Assembly: GCF_900105055.1 (NCBI RefSeq)
Contig: NZ_FNTA01000004.1
Location: forward strand, 7,099,501-7,163,500
Source: Amycolatopsis lurida
GTDB lineage: Bacteria > Actinomycetota > Actinomycetes > Mycobacteriales > Pseudonocardiaceae
DNA length: 64,000 bases
Direction of reading: 5' to 3'
How positions within the stretch are numbered: position 1 is the stretch's first letter; each line of letters starts with the position of its first letter. Below, piece after piece: positions 58,551 to 64,000 of the stretch. Under the pieces are notes generated by a model. That model had not been told where the DNA came from, did no database searches, and saw nothing but the letters and a program-made list of their open reading frames with translations. The translations under genes were made by a program, and so were the position numbers.

Positions 58551-60185
58551 ATGAAGGTCTTTCGAACAGCCGCGGTGGTGACCCCGTTGCTCGCCACACT
58601 CGCCATGCCACTCACCGCGGACGCTCATCAGTCAGCGTCCGGGTACTGCTCCGGCCTCAACGGCACGAGCATCCCCGCGGCCGCTATCAGCCTGCCCACT
58701 TCCGGCGCTGAAGTCACCGCAACCCGGCTGATCGCCGCCACCACCACGTTGGGGGAATACTGCTTGGTGGATGCCGCGATTGCGCCCGTGGACCCGGCCG
58801 CCCCCCAGATCAAGACGCGGCTGGCCTTGCCGACCTTGTGGAACCGTAACGTGTTGATGTTCGGGGGCGGTGGCTACAACGGCACCATCCCCAACGTCGC
58901 CGGCAACGTTCCGTTCGGCCCCGCCGATCAACCCGTGCCTCTCGCCCGTGGTTACGCCGTCTTCGCCAGTGACTCCGGACATCAGGCAACACCCGGCTTC
59001 CCGCCGAGCACGACTCTCGACGGGTCATTCGGCCTCAATGACGAAGCGGTGCGGAACTTCGCCGGGGACGCGTTGAAGAAGACCAGAGACACAGCCGTCC
59101 ATCTCATCGGCAAGCGCTACGCGGGCACGCCGCCGGAACACAGCTATTTCGCCGGAGGCTCCACCGGCGGCCGCGAGGCCCTGGCTATGGCGCAGCGCTG
59201 GCCCACCGCGTTCGACGGGGTCATCGCTGTCTATCCCGCGTGGAACGCCGCCAGCCTCGACCTGTTCTTCGGCTATGAGACACAGATCTTGTCCCAGCCA
59301 GGTGCCTTTCTCAACCCGGCCGAACAAGCCCTGCTCCACCGCGACGTCCTCGCCGCCTGCGACCACCGTGACGGGCTCACCGACGGCGTCGTGTCCAATC
59401 CGGACGGCTGCCACTACATCCCCTGGGCCTTGCGCTGTCCCGGCGGGAAGGACACCGCGGACACCTGCCTGTCCGATACCCAGATCAACGCCGTCGTGCG
59501 AATCTCCTCGCCGCTGCGCTGGAACTACCCCCTCGGCAGCGGGGAACGCGGCTACCCGGGATTCCCGTTCCTGTCCGGAGCCAAGATGAGCACGCCACTG
59601 CTCGGCATGGGAACTCAGGCACCGGCCCACCCGATGCCGACAACAGCCGGATACGGATCGCAGTTCTGGGACCAGTGGGCACGGTACTTCGTCACCCGCG
59701 ACCCCTCCTTCAACTCCCTCGCCCTCGACCCGCGGGTACCCGGCAAGTGGAAACAGCGGATCAGCGACCTGTCGAAACTGCAGGACGTCAACAACCCCGA
59801 TCTCCGTCCCTTCGCGCGCGCAGGTGGCAAGCTGCTGATGCTGCACGGCGCCGCCGACGAACTGGTCAGCTCGCGGTCCACCGCCGAATACTTCGAACGC
59901 GTACAGCAGACCGTCGGACGTGCGGCCACCGACCGGTTCGCCAGGTTCTACGTCGTGCCCGGCGCCAATCACGTCAACGTCGGCGCGGCCTTCGCCGCCG
60001 GCTGGGACTCGCTCACCGCCCTGGAAACCTGGACAGGACAAGCGAAAGCACCCGTCCATCCGGTCGTCACCGACGTCAACCCCACGGCAGGACAACGCAC
60101 CCGCCCCCTCTGCCAATACCCGGCCTGGCCCCGCTACACCGGCGGCGACCCGGACAACGCCCGCAGTTTCGCCTGCCAGAAATAG
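58551..60185 (+). CDS. Secreted tannase/feruloyl-esterase family protein
   Basis: 544 residues from ATG 58551 (GGAGG 6 bp upstream). Signal peptide ends near TADAHQ. Core: MFGGGGYNGTIPNVAGNV, SYFAGGSTGGREALAMAQRWP with the nucleophilic Ser, YPAWNAASLDLFF, MLHGAADELVSS with Asp, and VPGANHVNVGAAF with His. Classical members have Cys before the Ser and after the His (CS-D-HC disulfide); here these are Gly and Val. Likely hydrolyses an aromatic ester outside the cell. The symporter gene follows 85 bp later. Confidence 0.88.
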   Translation: MKVFRTAAVVTPLLATLAMPLTADAHQSASGYCSGLNGTSIPAAAISLPTSGAEVTATRLIAATTTLGEYCLVDAAIAPVDPAAPQIKTRLALPTLWNRNVLMFGGGGYNGTIPNVAGNVPFGPADQPVPLARGYAVFASDSGHQATPGFPPSTTLDGSFGLNDEAVRNFAGDALKKTRDTAVHLIGKRYAGTPPEHSYFAGGSTGGREALAMAQRWPTAFDGVIAVYPAWNAASLDLFFGYETQILSQPGAFLNPAEQALLHRDVLAACDHRDGLTDGVVSNPDGCHYIPWALRCPGGKDTADTCLSDTQINAVVRISSPLRWNYPLGSGERGYPGFPFLSGAKMSTPLLGMGTQAPAHPMPTTAGYGSQFWDQWARYFVTRDPSFNSLALDPRVPGKWKQRISDLSKLQDVNNPDLRPFARAGGKLLMLHGAADELVSSRSTAEYFERVQQTVGRAATDRFARFYVVPGANHVNVGAAFAAGWDSLTALETWTGQAKAPVHPVVTDVNPTAGQRTRPLCQYPAWPRYTGGDPDNARSFACQK

Positions 60186-60269
60186 CGGTTCTTTCTCCTG
60201 CCAGCAGTAAACACAATCTTTCCGACCCCCTCAGGTCTCAGTGCCATGAGGGCGACCCGTGGAGCCTCA

Positions 60270-61592
60270 ATGACGAGAACCAACGAATCCACCACGCCTC
60301 GGACCAGCATGGGCCGGGTCGTGGCCGCCAGCCTGATCGGTACCGCCGTCGAGTGGTACGACTTCTTCCTCTACGGCTCCGCCGCGGCGCTGGTGTTCAA
60401 CAAGTTGTTCTTCCCCAACAGCGATCCGCTCGTCGGCGTGATGCTGGCGTTCCTGACCTACGCGCTCGGCTTCGTGGCCCGCCCCATCGGAGGCCTGGTG
60501 TTCGGGCACTTCGGTGACCGCATCGGCCGCAAGAAGCTCCTCATGGTGAGTCTCATCCTCATGGGCGCGTCCACCGCCGCCATCGGCCTGCTTCCCACCT
60601 ACGGATCGATCGGCATCTGGGCCGCCGTGCTGCTGACCACCTTGCGGCTGGTGCAAGGCTTCGCCGTCGGCGGCGAATGGGGCGGCGCCGTGCTGCTGGT
60701 CAGCGAACACGGCTCCGACGCGCGCAGAGGATTCTGGGCGAGCTGGCCACAGGCCGGCGTCCCGATCGGCAACCTGCTGGCCACCGCCGTCCTGGCGATC
60801 CTCGCCGGAACGATGGACGAAGCGGCCTTCCTCAGCTGGGGCTGGCGAATCCCCTTCCTGCTCTCCGCCGCACTCGTCGTCCTCGGCTTCTGGATCCGCA
60901 CGGCGGTCGAAGACGCCCCGTCGTTCATCAAAGCGAAAGCGCTGGCGGATGCCGGCAACACCCCACGCCGGGCACCCGCCATGGAAGCACTGCGCCGCCA
61001 CCCCAAGGAAATCGCGATCTGCATGGCCGCCCGGGTCGGGGAAAACGTCTCCTACTACATCATCACCGCGTTCGTGCTCACCTACGTCACGACCCACCTC
61101 GAACTCTCCAGCGGCGTCGTCCTCACCGCCCTGCTGGTCGCCAACGCCGTCCACCTGGTGGCGATCCCGCTGTTCGGCGCGCTGTCCGATCGGGTCGGCA
61201 GGCGGCCGGTGTACCTGGCCGGCGCCATCGGGACAGCCGTCTGGGCGCCGGTGTTCTTCCACCTGCTCGACACTCGCCGGCCCGCACTCATCATCCTGGC
61301 GGTGACCGGTGGCCTTTTCATGCACGCCGCCATGTACGGCCCGCAGGCGGCGTTCTTCGCCGAGCAATTCGACATCGAGGTCCGCTACAGCGCCACCTCC
61401 ATCGGCTACCAGGTCACCTCGATCGTCGCTGGATCCCTCGCGCCGATCATCGCCGTGGCGCTGCTGCGGAACTACGGCAGCGGCACCCCCATCGCCATCT
61501 ACATCGCCATCGCCGCCGCCATCTCGGTCCTCGGAATCCTGGCAGCCAAAGAAACCCGGCGTCGTGACATTTCGAAACTCGCGGCCCGTTGA
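60270..61592 (+). CDS. MHS-family (metabolite:H+ symporter) MFS transporter
   Basis: 440 residues, twelve membrane segments. SLIGTAVEWYDFFLYGSAAALVF and the MFS loop GHFGDRIGRKKLL, with RLVQGFAVGGEWGGAVLLVSEH, are hallmarks of MHS symporters such as KgtP, ShiA and ProP. Probably imports the carboxylic acid released by the tannase-family enzyme. GGAG lies 6 bp before ATG 60270 (ATG 60246 possible). Confidence 0.9.
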   Translation: MTRTNESTTPRTSMGRVVAASLIGTAVEWYDFFLYGSAAALVFNKLFFPNSDPLVGVMLAFLTYALGFVARPIGGLVFGHFGDRIGRKKLLMVSLILMGASTAAIGLLPTYGSIGIWAAVLLTTLRLVQGFAVGGEWGGAVLLVSEHGSDARRGFWASWPQAGVPIGNLLATAVLAILAGTMDEAAFLSWGWRIPFLLSAALVVLGFWIRTAVEDAPSFIKAKALADAGNTPRRAPAMEALRRHPKEIAICMAARVGENVSYYIITAFVLTYVTTHLELSSGVVLTALLVANAVHLVAIPLFGALSDRVGRRPVYLAGAIGTAVWAPVFFHLLDTRRPALIILAVTGGLFMHAAMYGPQAAFFAEQFDIEVRYSATSIGYQVTSIVAGSLAPIIAVALLRNYGSGTPIAIYIAIAAAISVLGILAAKETRRRDISKLAAR

Positions 61593-61686
61593 TTCGCGGC
61601 CCACTTTCTACGCCCCGAACCGAGTACACGCCCGTGCGATTCGTGCCGTTATCTCGCCGGCCATGAGCCTCTGCGGCAGCGCACGG

Positions 61687-62646
61687 TCAAGTTTCGATCG
61701 CGCGCAGGCACCGTTCTGCCTGCTGCCGGAGTGCGCCTTCGAGTTCCGGTGGTCCGCTGACCAGGGTGAAATCGGTCTGTACTGAGGTGATCATCCACAC
61801 CAGGTCGGACGTCGATGGGGCGCCGAGGTGCAGGAGGCAGCGGTACTCGTCGAGGGCCTCGACGGCGCCCATTCCCGGCCACACCCGGTCGGCCACCGCG
61901 TCGGCCGATTCGTGCAGCTCGACGGTCGCCTGGCACGGCCAGGCGCGCGCGGAGAGCTGCTGCGCCAGATAGGCCGCGACGTCGTCGAACGGCGGCTCGC
62001 GGGGCGTGAACCGGGCGCCGGCGGGCGGTCGCGGGGTGAGGCGATCGACGCGGAAGGTGCGCCAGTCGTCGCGGTCGACGTCGAAGGCGACGAGGTACCA
62101 GTGCCTGCCGAAGTGGACCAGGCGGTAGGGCTCGGCGTGCCGCCGGGAGGCACCGCCGCGCGGGCTGACGTAGTCGAAGCGCAGGCGTTCGTGGTGGCGG
62201 CACGCGTTCGCGATGGTCATCAGCGTGTCCGCCGAGATCTTCGGGCCGGGCGCCACCCCAGCGCGCACGGTCGCGGTCTGGAGTGTGTTCACCCGATGCC
62301 GGAGCCGCGACGGCAGGACCTGCTCCAGCTTGGTGAGCGCGCGTAACGCCGTCTCCTCGATACCGGTGACCGAACTGCTCGTGGCGGTGCGCAGTCCGAC
62401 GGCCACCGCGACGGCTTCGTCGTCGTCGAGCAGCAGCGGTGGCAGGGACGCGCCCGCGCCGAGCCGATAGCCGGGTGTGCCTTGGAGCGCGTGCACCGGG
62501 TAACCGAGTTCCCGCAGGCGCTCGACGTCCCGTCGCACGGTCCGTGTGGTGACGCCGAGGCGTTCGGCCAGGTCGGTACCCGGCCAGTCGCGGTGGGTCT
62601 GCAGCAGCGACAGGAGCTTCAGCAGTCGTGCGGAGGTTTCCAGCAT
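61687..62646 (-). CDS. WYL-domain transcriptional regulator (YafY type)
   Basis: 319 residues. N-terminal HTH (MLETSARLLKLLSLLQTHRD, LAERLGVTTRTVRRDVERLRELG), a WYL domain (about 140-215: LRFDYVSPRGGASRRHAEPY, LVHFGRHWYLVAFDVDRDDWRTFRVDRL) and a C-terminal WCX segment. WYL proteins sense nucleic acid or other ligands. Divergent from the second epoxide hydrolase over a perfect inverted repeat, its likely operator. Confidence 0.92.
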   Translation of the reverse strand: MLETSARLLKLLSLLQTHRDWPGTDLAERLGVTTRTVRRDVERLRELGYPVHALQGTPGYRLGAGASLPPLLLDDDEAVAVAVGLRTATSSSVTGIEETALRALTKLEQVLPSRLRHRVNTLQTATVRAGVAPGPKISADTLMTIANACRHHERLRFDYVSPRGGASRRHAEPYRLVHFGRHWYLVAFDVDRDDWRTFRVDRLTPRPPAGARFTPREPPFDDVAAYLAQQLSARAWPCQATVELHESADAVADRVWPGMGAVEALDEYRCLLHLGAPSTSDLVWMITSVQTDFTLVSGPPELEGALRQQAERCLRAIET

Positions 62647-62663
62647 GATTTCATTCTGCCGTC

Positions 62664-62690
62664 CGGTTAGGACCGAAGTTGTCCTAACCG
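62664..62690. promoter_or_regulatory. Perfect 27-bp inverted repeat, likely WYL operator
   Basis: CGGTTAGGAC (62664-62673) and GTCCTAACCG (62681-62690) with a 7-nt spacer. It lies 18 bp before the WYL start and 10-19 bp before the epoxide hydrolase start, so binding would block the latter directly. Confidence 0.65.
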
Positions 62691-62708
62691 GGTTCTAGCG
62701 TGGTCCTC

Positions 62709-63872
62709 ATGACACAGGACATCCACCCTTTCTCGATCGACATCCCGCAGGCGGACCTCGACGATCTCGCCACGCGCCTGGCCGCCACCCGCTGGCCGAG
62801 CGAGCTGCCGGACGTCGGCTGGAGCCGGGGTGTGCCCGCCGGTTACCTCGCCGGACTCGCCGAATACTGGCGCACCGGTTTCGACTGGCGGGCGCAGGAG
62901 GCCGCGCTCAACGCCCACCCGCAGTTCGTCACCACCATCGACGGCCAGCGCCTGCACTTCCTCCACGTGCGCTCGCCGGAACAGGACGCCACACCGCTGG
63001 TCCTGCTGCACGGGTGGCCGGGCGGGGTGACCGACTTCCTCGACGTGATCGGGCCGCTTTCGGACCCGCGGGCGCACGGGGGAGATCCGGCTGACGCCTT
63101 CCACCTGGTGATCCCGTCCTTGCCTGGGTTCGGGTTCTCCACGCCGCTGGCCGGCCCGGGGATGAGCGCCGCGAAGATGGCAGGCCTGTTCGCCCGGCTG
63201 ATGGCCGCGCTCGGCTACGAGCGGTACGGCGTGCACGGCTACGACACGGGTTCTTGGGTCGCGCCGGAGATCGGCAAGCAGGATCCGGCGCACGTGCTCG
63301 GCGTGCACCTCACCGCGATGATCACGTTCCCGATCGGCGCCGAGGGCGAACTGGACGACCTCCCCGAGGCCGACCAGCGCCGCTGGGAGTCGATGCAGAA
63401 CTTCAACGACGGCTACCTGCAATGCAACTCCAAGCGTCCGCAGACGGTGGCCTACGGCCTGCACGACTCGCCCGCCGGTCAGCTCGCGTGGATCGTGGAG
63501 AAGTTCAAGGAACTGACCATGCCCGAAGAAGCGCTGCCCGAGGAATGCGTGGATCGCGACCGTATGATCGCCACGATCTCGCTGTACTGGTTCACCGGCA
63601 CAGCCGGTTCGGCCGCCCAGATCTACTACGAGGAGATTTCGGCGAACGACTGGAGCGGCGGCGAATCCGGGGACTGGGGCACCGCGGTCGCGCCGACCGT
63701 GCCCACCGGTGTGCTTGTGTCCGCGCACGACGTGACCGTCCGCCGGTGGGCCGAGCGCGACCACCACGTCGTGCACTGGACCGAACTCGGCCACGGCGGG
63801 CACTTCCTCGCCATGGAGGCGCCCGCCGCGCTGGTCGACGACATCCGCGTGTTCTTCCGGAAGGTGCGCTGA
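62709..63872 (+). CDS. Epoxide hydrolase with EHN domain (second copy)
   Basis: 387 residues from ATG 62709 (GTG 62700 also possible). EHN domain IHPFSIDIPQADLDDLATRL, oxyanion HGWPGG (101-106), nucleophile Asp179 in YGVHGYDTGSW, catalytic His in LGHGGHFLAMEAP. Clearly paralogous to 2562-3719: shared GLAEYWR, FDWRAQEAALN, QFVTTIDGQRLHFLHVRSPE. The very short distance to the operator suggests a leaderless transcript. One base separates its stop from the next AlkZ-like start. Confidence 0.93.
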   Translation: MTQDIHPFSIDIPQADLDDLATRLAATRWPSELPDVGWSRGVPAGYLAGLAEYWRTGFDWRAQEAALNAHPQFVTTIDGQRLHFLHVRSPEQDATPLVLLHGWPGGVTDFLDVIGPLSDPRAHGGDPADAFHLVIPSLPGFGFSTPLAGPGMSAAKMAGLFARLMAALGYERYGVHGYDTGSWVAPEIGKQDPAHVLGVHLTAMITFPIGAEGELDDLPEADQRRWESMQNFNDGYLQCNSKRPQTVAYGLHDSPAGQLAWIVEKFKELTMPEEALPEECVDRDRMIATISLYWFTGTAGSAAQIYYEEISANDWSGGESGDWGTAVAPTVPTGVLVSAHDVTVRRWAERDHHVVHWTELGHGGHFLAMEAPAALVDDIRVFFRKVR

Positions 63873-63873
63873 G

Positions 63874-64000
63874 ATGGGCGCCCGCGGGACCGCGGTGCTG
63901 AGCCCGCGGGCGCTCAACCGCGCCCTTCTCGACAGGCAACTTCTCCTCGGCCGCGTCGACCTCGGGGTGGCCGAGGCGACCGAGCACCTCTTCGGACTCA
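63874..64000 (+). CDS. AlkZ-like winged-helix protein (partial, C-terminus beyond window)
   Basis: The first 42 residues are visible: MGARGTAVLSPRALNRALLD, then RQLLLGRVDLGVAEATEHLFGL, the start pattern of HTH_42-family proteins (LS.RALNRALL.RQ.LL...HL.GLQAQ). The QxQ or QxD position lies just past the edge. Tandem with the epoxide hydrolase, one base apart, so cotranscribed. Confidence 0.75.
   Translation, partial: MGARGTAVLSPRALNRALLDRQLLLGRVDLGVAEATEHLFGL

Overview
This is GC-rich actinobacterial chromosome, most likely a Pseudonocardiaceae / Amycolatopsis-type genome. The evidence is the codon bias, frequent GTG starts, an AfsR/SARP giant regulator, a DUF222-HNH protein, a PdtaR-type ANTAR regulator, a SigK/RskA pair, a bacterial Ku and many ATGA-coupled gene pairs. 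The genus is an inference; no rRNA or other marker is present.

Left part (1-27.9 kb), mostly intact housekeeping and stress genes: a MocR regulator divergent from an MFS exporter; NUDIX; epoxide hydrolase convergent with an AlkZ-like winged-helix protein; a DUF6153/DUF305 pair; two neighbouring genes (MerR, methyltransferase) each broken by one base; DUF222-HNH; a small secreted protein; a compact set of AfsR-type regulator, 40-codon acidic/Gly-Pro peptide and SagB-type dehydrogenase (a possible RiPP locus); YggT; Ku; B3/B4 protein; LysE; hydrolase; VOC; CsbD; P450 with divergent MarR; SigK/RskA; SDR; a five-gene Asp23/Gls24 envelope-stress operon; a secreted alkaline phosphatase; and PdtaR.

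Accessory part (27.9-58 kb): it opens with a tRNA (anticodon CAA) whose 3' end is overlapped antisense by a decayed large serine recombinase. It contains many gene remnants: NmrA, ABC transporter, LytTR regulator, MFS, DnaE2, membrane proteins, and the 3' half of a second tRNA flanked by paired direct repeats. Among these debris lie intact catabolic units. The main one is an eight-gene minus-strand operon (32.1-41.9 kb): Baeyer-Villiger-type monooxygenase, hydrolase, two flavin amine oxidases, membrane protein, aldehyde dehydrogenase, alcohol dehydrogenase and class III aminotransferase. It is divergent from a PucR-family regulator, and its promoter region has a near-copy at 31.96 kb in front of another (frameshifted) gene. 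A second unit (52.3-56.3 kb) combines a secreted esterase with a PHB-depolymerase-like tail, a 3-oxoacid CoA-transferase (scoAB) and a 3-hydroxyacyl-CoA dehydrogenase, fitting hydroxybutyrate-type polyester use. A third (56.4-61.6 kb) has a GAF-PucR regulator, a tannase/feruloyl-esterase-family protein and an MHS-type symporter.

Right end (61.7-64 kb): a WYL regulator, a perfect 10-bp-arm inverted repeat, a second epoxide hydrolase and the start of a second AlkZ-like protein. The epoxide hydrolase plus AlkZ-like pairing therefore occurs at both ends of the window.
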